Positions 8,977 through 18,367 of a stretch of 64,000 bases of DNA are shown here, one piece after another. Origin of the DNA: Inquilinus sp052113205 (lineage in GTDB: Bacteria; Pseudomonadota; Alphaproteobacteria; DSM-16000; Inquilinaceae). The notes below the pieces were generated by a model. It had not been told where the DNA came from, did no database searches, and was given only the letters and a program-made list of their open reading frames with translations. Position numbers and translations under genes: made by a program. The stretch spans positions 62,001 to 126,000 of the forward strand of contig NZ_JBFRCU010000008.1 in assembly GCF_052113205.1 (NCBI RefSeq), in the 5' to 3' direction. How positions within the stretch are numbered: the stretch's first letter is position 1; every line of letters begins with the position of its first letter.

Positions 8977-11900
8977 GTGCCGGATGTTTCGGGATTGCTG
9001 GTGAAGGTCTCCGGCGACGGGAGCCGCTTTGCCGCCGACATGAAGAGGTCGCCCGGTGTCGCGGGTATCGAGATCGAGCCCATATTGACCGTGCCAGGAG
9101 GCGCGGATGACGGCGGGATGGGCCTGGCCCGGCGCGGCGCCTCGACCTGGGTGCGCCTTCGAACGCCTTCCCCAGACCAGGAGAACCCATGGGATCGCGC
9201 CCATGCGCTGCTCGATCCGGCCGCCCCCTTTGCGCTTGGTGCCAGTGCCGAGGTCGAGGCCGTGGAGCCGGATCTCGCTCAGGACTGGCTGACGGAAGGA
9301 CGCGGGCAGGACGGCGGCATACCTGCTGTGGCGGCGAGCAAAGCTTCCTTCTGTAGCTTCGACGATCAGGAGAAGAAGGGCGCGAAGGCGACAGGTCCCG
9401 GCGCCGCCTGGAATCTCGACGACCGCTTCAGCCAGCTTCGGGCGGCGCGCGACAGGGTTGGCGACAAGATGCGGCGCATCCTGATCGCCCATCTCGATAC
9501 CGGCTACGATCCCGGCCAGATCACGCTGCCGAGAAATCTGAGGCGCGACCTGCAAAGGAATTTCGTATCCGACGACCGCCCCCGCGATGATGCCACCGAC
9601 CACGCGCCTGACGACGAGCTTCTTGCCAACCGGGGGCACGGGACGGGCACGCTCAGCCTGCTGGCCGGCAACCAGCTCGATGGCAGTTCGCCAGGCTGGG
9701 GCAATTTTGCCGACTTCATCGGCGGGGCGCCGCTCGCCAACATAATGCCGGTCCGGATCGCCGACTGGGTGGTGCGCTTCACCACGGGCACCGTGGTGCA
9801 GGGCTTCGACTATGCGTGCGCCAAGGGCGCGCATGTGCTGTCGATGAGCATGGGCGGCCTCTCCTCGCAGGCGCTCGCCGATGCCGTCAACCTCGCTTAC
9901 GAAAGCGGCTTGGTGACGGTAACGGCGGCCGGCAACAATATCGCCGGCGTGCCGATGCCGAGATCGGTGGTCTATCCGGCGCGTTTCAGGCGCGTGCTTG
10001 CGGCCTGCGGCGTCATGGCCGACGGGCGGGCTTATGCCGATCTTCAGTTCCGCACGATGCAGGGCAATTACGGCCCGGCGACCAAGATGGAGACGGCGCT
10101 GGGCGCCTATACGCCCAACGTGCCTTGGGCGCAGATCGACTGTGGCACGGTGGTCGACATGGACGGCGCGGGCACCTCTGCGGCAACGCCGCAGATCGCG
10201 GCCGCAGCGGCCCTGTGGCTTGGAGAGCACTGGGATGTCGTGAGCCGCTATTCGGAGCCTTGGATGCGCGTGGAAGCGGTTCGTCATGCGCTGTTCACGG
10301 CGGCGGCGAAATCCACGGCCTCGATGAATCGGGATGAAGCCCGCAAGACAATCGGCCAGGGCGTGATGCGGGCAAGTGACGCGCTTGCGATTGTCCCGCT
10401 TTCCGAAGCCGAGCTGCGCACGCGCAAGCTGCCGCCTGCAAAATCCACGCTCGGTTGGTTCGATGGCGTCTTCGGCGGCGGTGTCAGCCTTGCGCCGATC
10501 GATGAAATGGCGCGCAAACGCCGCGCCATGCTTGCCCTCGAGCTCACGCAAATGGCCCAGCGTGTCGCGCAGATAGACGGAGCGATCGACGACCCCGATA
10601 TAGCTGAGGATCTGATCAGTCCTGCCGCGCGCAATCGATACCTGGAGGCAGCGCTCGACCTCGGCAAGCCGTCGAAGCTGCTGGAGGCGGTGCTGATCAG
10701 CCAGCTCGGCAGAAAGCCTGTCGTGCCGGTGCAGGCGCGGGCGGCCGCATCGCCACCGATCAAGCGCAAGGTGAAGGAGCCGGCGATCCCGGACCGCAGG
10801 CTGCGGGTCTATGCGCTCGATCCAAGCGTTGCCAATTCGCTGGCCTCGGTCGCGATCAACGAAACCGTGCTTTCGGTTGCGTGGGACGACCAGCCGCTGA
10901 CCAAGGAGCCGCTGCGGCCGGGGCCGGTCGGCGAATATCTCGAAGTGGTCGATGTCGATCCGGCGTCGAACCGCGTCTACCAGCCTGTCGACCTCAACAA
11001 GAAGATCCTGCTGGCGCAGGATGGCTGGCCGCCTTCAGAGGGCAATCCGCAATTCCACCAGCAGATGGTCTATGCGGTGGCGATGGCGACGATCCGGAAT
11101 TTCGAGCAGGCGCTCGGCCGCCGGGCGCTCTGGGCGCCGCGTTATGCCGAATATGACGAGCAGAAGGGCGGCAAGCAGATGGAGGCCTATGAGGTGCCCC
11201 GGCTGCGCATCTATCCCCACGCCTTCCGCGGGCAGAACGCCTATTACAGCCCTGATAAGAAGGCCCTGCTTTTCGGCTATTTCCCGGCCGATTCACGCGA
11301 TCGCGACGTGACCGCGCCAGGCTCCCTGGTCTTCTCCTGCCTGTCGAGCGACATCATCTCGCATGAGATGTCGCATGCCCTGCTGGACGGATTGCACCGC
11401 CGCTTCCAGGAGGCGTCAAATCCCGACGTGCCGGCTTTCCACGAGGCCTTTGCCGATATCGTGGCGCTGTTTCAGCATTTCACCGTGATCGAACTGGTCC
11501 GCTTCGAGATCGGCAGGGCCAAGGGCAATTTCTCTGCGCTCAATCTTCTCGGCGGACTGGCGAAGCAATTCGGCGAAGGCAGCAGCCGCGGCGGTCCGCT
11601 GCGCAACTACACCGATCCTTCCACGGACACCATGCGCTATCAGGATACGCTCGAGCCGCATGACCGCGGGTCGATCCTGGTCTTTGCCATCTACGAGTCC
11701 TTTCTCAACATCGTCAACCGGCGCGTGGCCGACCTGTTGCGCATCGCCACCAACGGCACCGGCGTGCTGCCCGAGGGGACGCTGCATCCCGATCTCGTCA
11801 ACCGGTTGACGGACGAAACCTGCAAGGCGGCGCGGCATGTTCTGCGCATCTGCATTCGCGCGCTTGATTATTCGCCGCCGGTCGACATCACCTTCGGCGA

Positions 11901-12657
11901 GTATCTTCGCGCCGTCATCACCGCAGATGTCGATCTCGTGCCCGATGACAAACACGGCTACCGCACGGCTTTCATGGAGGCCTTCCGCAGTCGCGGTATC
12001 CTGCCGCGCGATGTGCGCACGATTTCGCAGGAATCCCTGACCTGGGGAACGGTGGACGAGACCAAGCCGTCCTGGCTCTCCGGGCTTCTGGAGGAAATCG
12101 ATCTGAGCTGGGATCAGGGTTCCGATCGCTCGACGATATTCCGGCGCAACGAGACGAACCGCTGGACGCTCTGGAACGGCCTGAAGCGGGTCTTTGCCGA
12201 TGATCCCGAGGTCTATAAGCAGTTCGGCCTCCTTGCCGATGTGCCGCGCTACAATCGTTGCGGCAAAAAGGTCAAGTCACCGCCGCCCGGCGAAACGACG
12301 TTCGAAGTGCACAGTGTGCGGCCTGCGCGGCGCGCCGGTCCCGACGGCACCTTCCGCACCGACCTGGTTGCGGTGATCACTCAGCGCCAAGCCGTCCCGC
12401 TCGACGACAAGGACGTCGCCAACGGCTTCTACTGGTTCCGCGGCGGCGCGACCGTAATCATCGATCCACGGGCGGGGCAGCAGGCCATCCGCTACGTCAT
12501 CCTCAAGAACAGCGGCAGCACCGCCCGCAGCGCGCGGCAGAAGCAGACGGCGACAAACAGTTTCGGCTCGCCGCTGCAAAGCCTCTATTTCGGGCGAACG
12601 AGGGACGAGCCCTTCGCCATCATGCACGCAAGCCGCGAGGTACCGGACCATGGCTGA
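8977..12657 (+). CDS. Two-protease fusion: subtilisin (S8) domain plus HExxH metallopeptidase domain
   Basis: A 1226-residue protein with two complete catalytic units. The N-terminal S8 domain has Asp in AHLDTGYD (about 174), His in RGHGTGTLS (about 221), the oxyanion Asn in AAGNN (about 320) and Ser in GAGTSAATP (about 401). After a 300-residue linker, a gluzincin-type domain has HEMSH (about 796-800) and the third ligand Glu in HEAFADIVALF (about 823), spacing like thermolysin-related enzymes. There is no signal peptide or membrane segment, so cytoplasmic action is suggested. GGAGGGAGG lies 6 bases before GTG 8977; a TTG at 8971 touches it directly and is less likely. The end overlaps the next gene by 8 bases, implying translational coupling. 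Confidence 0.85.
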   Translation: MPDVSGLLVKVSGDGSRFAADMKRSPGVAGIEIEPILTVPGGADDGGMGLARRGASTWVRLRTPSPDQENPWDRAHALLDPAAPFALGASAEVEAVEPDLAQDWLTEGRGQDGGIPAVAASKASFCSFDDQEKKGAKATGPGAAWNLDDRFSQLRAARDRVGDKMRRILIAHLDTGYDPGQITLPRNLRRDLQRNFVSDDRPRDDATDHAPDDELLANRGHGTGTLSLLAGNQLDGSSPGWGNFADFIGGAPLANIMPVRIADWVVRFTTGTVVQGFDYACAKGAHVLSMSMGGLSSQALADAVNLAYESGLVTVTAAGNNIAGVPMPRSVVYPARFRRVLAACGVMADGRAYADLQFRTMQGNYGPATKMETALGAYTPNVPWAQIDCGTVVDMDGAGTSAATPQIAAAAALWLGEHWDVVSRYSEPWMRVEAVRHALFTAAAKSTASMNRDEARKTIGQGVMRASDALAIVPLSEAELRTRKLPPAKSTLGWFDGVFGGGVSLAPIDEMARKRRAMLALELTQMAQRVAQIDGAIDDPDIAEDLISPAARNRYLEAALDLGKPSKLLEAVLISQLGRKPVVPVQARAAASPPIKRKVKEPAIPDRRLRVYALDPSVANSLASVAINETVLSVAWDDQPLTKEPLRPGPVGEYLEVVDVDPASNRVYQPVDLNKKILLAQDGWPPSEGNPQFHQQMVYAVAMATIRNFEQALGRRALWAPRYAEYDEQKGGKQMEAYEVPRLRIYPHAFRGQNAYYSPDKKALLFGYFPADSRDRDVTAPGSLVFSCLSSDIISHEMSHALLDGLHRRFQEASNPDVPAFHEAFADIVALFQHFTVIELVRFEIGRAKGNFSALNLLGGLAKQFGEGSSRGGPLRNYTDPSTDTMRYQDTLEPHDRGSILVFAIYESFLNIVNRRVADLLRIATNGTGVLPEGTLHPDLVNRLTDETCKAARHVLRICIRALDYSPPVDITFGEYLRAVITADVDLVPDDKHGYRTAFMEAFRSRGILPRDVRTISQESLTWGTVDETKPSWLSGLLEEIDLSWDQGSDRSTIFRRNETNRWTLWNGLKRVFADDPEVYKQFGLLADVPRYNRCGKKVKSPPPGETTFEVHSVRPARRAGPDGTFRTDLVAVITQRQAVPLDDKDVANGFYWFRGGATVIIDPRAGQQAIRYVILKNSGSTARSARQKQTATNSFGSPLQSLYFGRTRDEPFAIMHASREVPDHG

Positions 12658-14236
12658 GAAAGCAGGCAAGGCGCGCGGCACGGCAGGAAGCCGCACCGCA
12701 TCCTCGCGGGCCGCAGGCGTGGCGCGCCCGGTGCGTTCAGCCAGTGCGGAAAAGGTCGCGAGCGCGCCCTTCATGACGGTGCGCCACTACTGCCAGGGCC
12801 TCGGCGACTGCCACCTGATACGCTTCCGCAAATCGGATGGCAGCGACTTCGTCATGCTGATCGACTGCGGCATCCACAGCTCGGTCAAGGGCGGAGCCGC
12901 GAAGATGGACGAGGTGGTTGCCGACATCGCCTCGGTGACGGACAGGATCGACATTCTCGTCATCACCCATGAGCATGTCGACCATCTCTCCGCCTTCCTC
13001 TCGGCACTGGATCAGTTCAAGAAACTGACTGTGGGAGAGGTCTGGATGGGATGGACCGAGAGTCCATCCGATGCGCAGGCGCGTCAGTTGGACAAATTCA
13101 AGAGCCAGGCGCTCGCCGCCCTCAGCGAGACCGGACGCCGGCTTGATGGCAGCAATCACCTGAACCCGCACATGGCCAACGTTCGCGACGGCCTCAATGC
13201 CATTCTCGGCTTCAATTTCGGCGTGAAGGGCGAGCGCGTCCGCGCCGCCCGCGATGCCGCCGGGGCGCTGGGGCAGAAGGGCATCAGATATCTCGAGCCC
13301 TCAAGCGGGGTTCAGACCCTTGAGGGCGTCGAGGGACTTCGCATCTATGTTCTCGGTCCGCCGCGCGATGCCGCGCTCCTGAAGGTGACCGACCGCGATA
13401 GCGAAATGTACGGGCTTGCGGGCAGCGCTTCGCCACTGATTGCCGCCATGCAGGGAGCCCTCGGCCTCGCGGGAGAAGCCGCCGGATTGGTTGACGATTT
13501 CACCGCACCCTTCGATTTCAGCATCGGCATGCCGCTCGACGAGGTGCTTGCCGGCGCCGGCGGCGATGACGAACAGCAAGTCGGGGCCTTCCTGCGCGAG
13601 CACTATAGCGGCCCCGCCGCTGCGCCCGAGGCCGAGCCGAAGCCGGCGGGCAGGAGGCGCGCGCCGATCGATGCGAACCTTACCGACCAGACATGGCGGC
13701 GCATCGACATGGACTGGCTGGCGATGAGTTCTACGCTGGCCATGCAACTGGACGACCGCACCAACAATACGAGCCTCGTGCTCGCCTTCGAGTCCGTTGA
13801 GACCGGCCGCGTCATGCTGTTTGCCGCGGATGCCCAGATCGGCAGCTGGCTGAGCTGGCAGGATCTGCGATGGGGGCAGGGCGCGGACACGGTCACCGGG
13901 CCGGATCTGCTGACGCGCACCGTCTACTACAAGGTCGGCCATCACGGCAGCATCAATGCGACGGCCAAATCCAAGGGCCTGCAGCTTATGACCAGCGCCG
14001 ATCTGGCCGCCTTCATCCCGACCAACAAGGTCGATGCCGAGAATGTCGGATGGGACGAGATGCCCTTCCACGGCATTTTGGAGGATCTGGAGGTCCGCAC
14101 GAGCGGCCGCACCGTGCGCGCCGACGATTCTTGGCTCGCCGGCGACGCGCTTCCTGAGCAGTTCGCCGCACCGTCGGGATCGCTGAAAGCGGTCCGCCAC
14201 AAGAAGAGCCTGTGGGTGGAGTTTGATGTTGGCTGA
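12650..14236 (+). CDS. Metallo-beta-lactamase-fold hydrolase (ComEC/Rec2-like MBL)
   Basis: A 528-residue protein with the MBL metal motif ITHEHVDHLSAF (H107, H109, D111, H112), preceded by MLIDCG in the usual first-strand position, and late elements YYKVGHHGS (about 425-433) typical of the ComEC/Rec2-like hydrolase group. The first 40 residues are low-complexity and basic. Members of this group include nucleases and phosphodiesterases; the substrate cannot be read from sequence. It starts inside the 3' end of the protease fusion (ATGGCTGA overlap), so the two proteins are probably made together. Confidence 0.8.
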   Translation: MAEKAGKARGTAGSRTASSRAAGVARPVRSASAEKVASAPFMTVRHYCQGLGDCHLIRFRKSDGSDFVMLIDCGIHSSVKGGAAKMDEVVADIASVTDRIDILVITHEHVDHLSAFLSALDQFKKLTVGEVWMGWTESPSDAQARQLDKFKSQALAALSETGRRLDGSNHLNPHMANVRDGLNAILGFNFGVKGERVRAARDAAGALGQKGIRYLEPSSGVQTLEGVEGLRIYVLGPPRDAALLKVTDRDSEMYGLAGSASPLIAAMQGALGLAGEAAGLVDDFTAPFDFSIGMPLDEVLAGAGGDDEQQVGAFLREHYSGPAAAPEAEPKPAGRRRAPIDANLTDQTWRRIDMDWLAMSSTLAMQLDDRTNNTSLVLAFESVETGRVMLFAADAQIGSWLSWQDLRWGQGADTVTGPDLLTRTVYYKVGHHGSINATAKSKGLQLMTSADLAAFIPTNKVDAENVGWDEMPFHGILEDLEVRTSGRTVRADDSWLAGDALPEQFAAPSGSLKAVRHKKSLWVEFDVG

Positions 14237-14295
14237 AAAGCCGCGATGCGCCTTTCTCTTCTGCGCGGAGGCTTGTAGTATATCGAGGGGTAGTT

Positions 14296-15279
14296 ATGCG
14301 TATATTTCTGATATTAGTCGCGCTGCTTATTTCGGCGCCAGCGGCTTTTGCCGCATGTGAGACGAGCGTTACCATCGCACCCGGCACCTTTGCCGATATC
14401 GGCACGGCGGAGGGGAAGGGATTCAAAGTCGATCAAACGGTTGCCTACGGAAATCTTCAGGTCATTCGAGTCGGGCCGAAAAACGTTCTTCGATACACGG
14501 CTGCCGCCGACAAAGTGAACGTCGGCGAAAAGGTGGATTGCCAGATCGAAGACGAAGCGGTGGTACTGGTCGATGTGGCGATACGAAATGCCGTGTCGGA
14601 GGGTGTGTACGCCGCCACAGCCAAGACGCTCGTATTGCTATTCGCGTTGGCCGTTATGCTGGAGTCCGCATTGGCCTGCGTTTTTCGCTGGCGCCCCTTC
14701 GCGGAAATCCTGAACCCACGCGCCGTGCGGCCGCTGGTTGCCTTCCTCCTGTCCTGGTGGCTCGTCTCTTATTTCGACCTGGACCTCGTCACCGAGTTGG
14801 TCAATGCGAGCAGCCAGCGTGCTCCCATCGACGTCAACAATGGGGGGCAGGTGTTGACGGCGCTTATTCTGGCTGGAGGCAGCAGCGGTATCAATTCCAT
14901 CCTTGTCGCCTTGGGGTTCCGTCAGGTCAGCACGCCCGCAACGGCACCAAAACCACCACCGACCAAGGCATGGATAGCCGTCAGGGCCGTACGTGAGCCA
15001 GCCGACAGGGGCGACGTCGATGTGATGATCGGTCCAATGCAGACACTAAGCGATACAACCCAGAAGCCGCCTTTCGTCGGCACCATCAAAGGTAAAACCG
15101 GCCTTGGCTTCCTATCTTTTTTCGCACGAGACAGGGGACGGTTTCCGAGCTACGGCGGCTTTGAAGTGGATCCTGGCAGCGAACTGATCGTCGTATTGAA
15201 ATTCAAAGAAAGACAAGCTGTATGGGGACCTCATAAGCCGGGAGCCGGGGCGATAATAGATCTGGACCTCACAGTCTGA
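14296..15279 (+). CDS. Membrane protein of unknown function with signal peptide
   Basis: A 327-residue protein starting with a Sec signal (MRIFLILVALLISAPAAFA), then a small extracytoplasmic beta-type domain, three hydrophobic stretches near residues 115-137, 147-165 and 187-208, and a C-terminal soluble domain (about 220-327) with KAWIAVRAVREP and GFEVDPGSELIVVLKF. I do not recognise the family. RBS GAGGGG precedes ATG 14296, 59 bases after the MBL gene, so it probably belongs to the same unit and could anchor the soluble enzymes to the membrane. Function unknown. Confidence 0.65.
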   Translation: MRIFLILVALLISAPAAFAACETSVTIAPGTFADIGTAEGKGFKVDQTVAYGNLQVIRVGPKNVLRYTAAADKVNVGEKVDCQIEDEAVVLVDVAIRNAVSEGVYAATAKTLVLLFALAVMLESALACVFRWRPFAEILNPRAVRPLVAFLLSWWLVSYFDLDLVTELVNASSQRAPIDVNNGGQVLTALILAGGSSGINSILVALGFRQVSTPATAPKPPPTKAWIAVRAVREPADRGDVDVMIGPMQTLSDTTQKPPFVGTIKGKTGLGFLSFFARDRGRFPSYGGFEVDPGSELIVVLKFKERQAVWGPHKPGAGAIIDLDLTV

Positions 15280-15572
15280 CGGTGTTTTGCACACGGTGTG
15301 TCGCTCATCGGATTCGGAGGTGATTTCTTATGAATTGGCCAGGTGGGTGATGATCGAGCACGCCGGTTGATTGCAGCGTCAGCGGTATAGACGGGCCTGT
15401 CACGTTGCCGAGCGTGGCGGCGATAAGCCGGCACACTCCGGGTCCGGACCGCGGCTGTGTCACGCCCCGCCGCGAACACCCTCGCCCGAAAGCGGCGGCG
15501 CGTATGGGCGGTGAGGCAGTGGCAGAGGTCGAAGGGTGTTGTAGGTCACGGCGGAACTCGGGGGAGGGCGGA

Positions 15573-18341
15573 GTGGATTCGACGATTTTCAAAACATGGC
15601 TGGACAAATTGGCAACGCGCGACCCTGCCGTCTTTCAGGCTTTGTCGCGCCGCATGGACGAGGCGCTCGCGGCCAGGGCGTCGACCGTCGAGGCGACGAC
15701 CCTCGACGCTGCGGCCGCGTGGGACAGCCCCGACTTCGCTCAGATCGCGGTTGAATCGATCATTCGTGAGGGCCGGCCCGCCCTCCTCGTTGCCGACAAT
15801 CTGATCTCCGAAACGGGTGTCGAAATCGACGCGGGAGGACGGATCGTCGTGGAGCGGCTCAAGGCGGCTTCCGACCGGATCAACCCGGTCATTCCGCTGG
15901 TCGGTCGCGTCGACGTGGTCAACTTCCCCGGATCCGCCACCTTCGTTGGAACGGCTTGGCTGGTCGACGACGACGTGGTGGTGACCAATCGCCATGTCGC
16001 TGAGTTCGTGGCCCGGTGGGATGGCGGCGAATACCGCTTTGTTCCAGGGCAACTGGGCCGGAAGCTCGAAGTAAACGTCGACTATCTGCATGAAGCCGAT
16101 CGCAAGACCACGGCATCGGTCGTCGTCGAGCGCGTGATCTGGATCGAGACCAATACGAGCAACGCGGATATCGCATTCCTCAAAGTGAAACGGCGCGCTG
16201 ACGGTGCCAGGCCCGGCCGTATCGAGATCGCCGAGCAGGATGCGCCGGCGGGCACGGATGTTGCTGTCATCGGCTACCCCGCTCGGGCGTCGGCCGAAAT
16301 CATCCCCGATCAGGCCTGGATGGACCGGGTGTATGGCAGCCGCTACGACGTCAAACGCATTGCGCCCGGCAAGATGGACGACCCCAGCTGGGGTTGGAAT
16401 ACACATGACTGCACGACGCTGGGCGGCAATTCCGGGTCGGTTGTCGTCTCGATGGAAACAGGCAAGGCGGTCGGATTGCACTTTGCCGGTCTCTACATGG
16501 TCGAAAACTATGCGGTTTCGGCCTCCATGCTGCGCCAATATCTTCTGAAGCGGCCTTGGCAAGGGGCGGGGACCAGTGCCGGGGCATCGGCTCAAGCGGC
16601 TCCGCCGCCTGTCGCGACAACCGTCACGGTGTCCACTCGTGAACAAGCAATCGGCCAGCAAGCAGCCGGTCCGGGCAATTCGGTGTCAGTGACGTTTCCG
16701 TTGACGGTGACCATATCCCTGGGCGGACAGCAGACGCAAACGCCGGATCCGATCGCTGCAGCGAAGACAGATGTCGTGAGCGCGGCGCGGGAATTTCGGC
16801 GCGAGACGCGCATCGATGGCGTGGTCAAGGTTATGCCGGGCTATGTGGTGAACGGCGGCCTGATCACCGACCTGGAGTGTGTCGTGGTCGCCGCGGACCC
16901 GACTGCTGTGCCTGATGTCAAAGCACAATGCCCGCCATCCGTGGCGGGGCATCCGGTGGTGGTGCGTTCGGCGACAATTGCCGAACTCGCCCAGTCGATC
17001 GGCGCGCTGGCGGAGGAGTCCGCATCATCGACGCAATACAATGACGCCGACCGGACCGGACCGGAGTTCAGCTTCGATGTCGTCGAACAGGCGATGACCG
17101 TGACATGCCACGTCGGGCCGGAACAGGGCTGGATAAACCTCCAGGCGTTCCTGAAGGGCGCGACGAAATTCGTCTCGTCGATGTACCAGTTCCACGTCAA
17201 GCACATCGCCGGTGCAATGGAAGCCGCGCTGAAGGCGGGTGCCTCGCTTTCGATCGTGCTCGATGCGCATACCCGCGACGACAAAAAGGAAGCCGCCGAC
17301 GAGTTCAACCGCAAGACGACCTTCGCCGCCTGGCACAAGTACTTTGGCGCGCGCTTCGAGCATATCTATGTGCCGAAAGGCTCGATCGGGCTCGTCGCCA
17401 GCGATTACCACATCAAGGTGACCGTCCGCGACGATCATCTGGTCTGGTTGTCGAGCGGAAACTGGACCCACAACAGCCAGCCCAAGGTGGAAGAGGCTGA
17501 CCTGGCCAAGTCGACCAAGGTGTCGGGGATGGGCAATCGCGAGTGGCATGTGATCATCGACAATGTCGAACTCGCCAAACGCTTCAGCAGCCACATAAAA
17601 GCTGACTTCGCGCAATCGGGAAAGCTGGTCGGCAGCCTCGAGGCGGCGGTCGACGAGATCTATGTCGATGTTCCCAAGGCGGCGCTGCAAACCATGACGC
17701 TAGAGGCCGCCGCGACGCAATTGCTGCGACCTCTCGATACCGGGCAGCGAAAAATTCGGGTGAAGCCGCTGCTTACCCCGGACCGGCGCGGCAAGGTCTT
17801 CACCGACGCCGTTCTCGAGCTGATCGAATCGGCAGAAGAACAGCTGGTGTTTCAGAACCAATACATCAATGTGGATGCGGACACGGGTGGCAATCTCGGC
17901 GCATTGGTCGATGCCCTGGTAAAGAAGGCCAGAGAAGTCGAAGACGTGCGAATCATCCTCAGGGGTAGCCGTTCCGAACTTCTCGTCACGGGCCAGGAAC
18001 TCAAGCGGCGAGGTTTCCCCGACGTCAACAACCGGATCCGCGGCATCAACAACACCCACACCAAAGGCATCGTGGTGGATGGCAAGCGGGTGCTGATCGG
18101 CAGTCAGAACTGGAGTTCGCTGGGCGTCAGTCTCAATCGCGATGCGAGCCTGATTTTCGACGACGCCGATATCGCGGGCTATTTCCTCGGTGCTTTTGAG
18201 ATCGACTGGAGACGGGCGACCAGGCTGGCGGATACACCGGCTGCAGCGGCAGTCAGCGCCCATGCCCCGCGCCTGGCGGTCGGAGAGGCGCCTCCGGCGG
18301 GCCATGTGCGGATGACGCTGTCGGAATACCTCGAAGGCTGA
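15573..18341 (+). CDS. Trypsin-like protease fused to a phospholipase D (two-HKD) domain
   Basis: A 922-residue multi-enzyme protein. The trypsin-like domain shows His141 (VVTNRHVAEF), Asp199 (NADIAFLKV) and Ser287 (LGGNSGSVVV). A linker of about 200 residues leads to a PLD-superfamily domain with both HKD motifs: YHIKVTVRDDHLVWLSSGNW (H613, K615) and NTHTKGIVVDGKRVLIGSQNW (H829, K831). PLD-fold enzymes act as lipases or nucleases. GTG 15573 is chosen because GGGGGAGGGCG lies just upstream and the earlier in-frame part (from 15405) reads like noncoding DNA. No signal peptide. The 293 bases before it contain no gene, so it may have its own promoter. Confidence 0.85.
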   Translation: MDSTIFKTWLDKLATRDPAVFQALSRRMDEALAARASTVEATTLDAAAAWDSPDFAQIAVESIIREGRPALLVADNLISETGVEIDAGGRIVVERLKAASDRINPVIPLVGRVDVVNFPGSATFVGTAWLVDDDVVVTNRHVAEFVARWDGGEYRFVPGQLGRKLEVNVDYLHEADRKTTASVVVERVIWIETNTSNADIAFLKVKRRADGARPGRIEIAEQDAPAGTDVAVIGYPARASAEIIPDQAWMDRVYGSRYDVKRIAPGKMDDPSWGWNTHDCTTLGGNSGSVVVSMETGKAVGLHFAGLYMVENYAVSASMLRQYLLKRPWQGAGTSAGASAQAAPPPVATTVTVSTREQAIGQQAAGPGNSVSVTFPLTVTISLGGQQTQTPDPIAAAKTDVVSAAREFRRETRIDGVVKVMPGYVVNGGLITDLECVVVAADPTAVPDVKAQCPPSVAGHPVVVRSATIAELAQSIGALAEESASSTQYNDADRTGPEFSFDVVEQAMTVTCHVGPEQGWINLQAFLKGATKFVSSMYQFHVKHIAGAMEAALKAGASLSIVLDAHTRDDKKEAADEFNRKTTFAAWHKYFGARFEHIYVPKGSIGLVASDYHIKVTVRDDHLVWLSSGNWTHNSQPKVEEADLAKSTKVSGMGNREWHVIIDNVELAKRFSSHIKADFAQSGKLVGSLEAAVDEIYVDVPKAALQTMTLEAAATQLLRPLDTGQRKIRVKPLLTPDRRGKVFTDAVLELIESAEEQLVFQNQYINVDADTGGNLGALVDALVKKAREVEDVRIILRGSRSELLVTGQELKRRGFPDVNNRIRGINNTHTKGIVVDGKRVLIGSQNWSSLGVSLNRDASLIFDDADIAGYFLGAFEIDWRRATRLADTPAAAAVSAHAPRLAVGEAPPAGHVRMTLSEYLEG

Positions 18342-18367
18342 GCATCTTCGCATGTCGCCCGCTATTC

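Noticed and set aside
8920..10551. A minus-strand open frame of 543 codons
   Set aside because: Antisense to the subtilisin domain whose catalytic motifs are intact on the plus strand.
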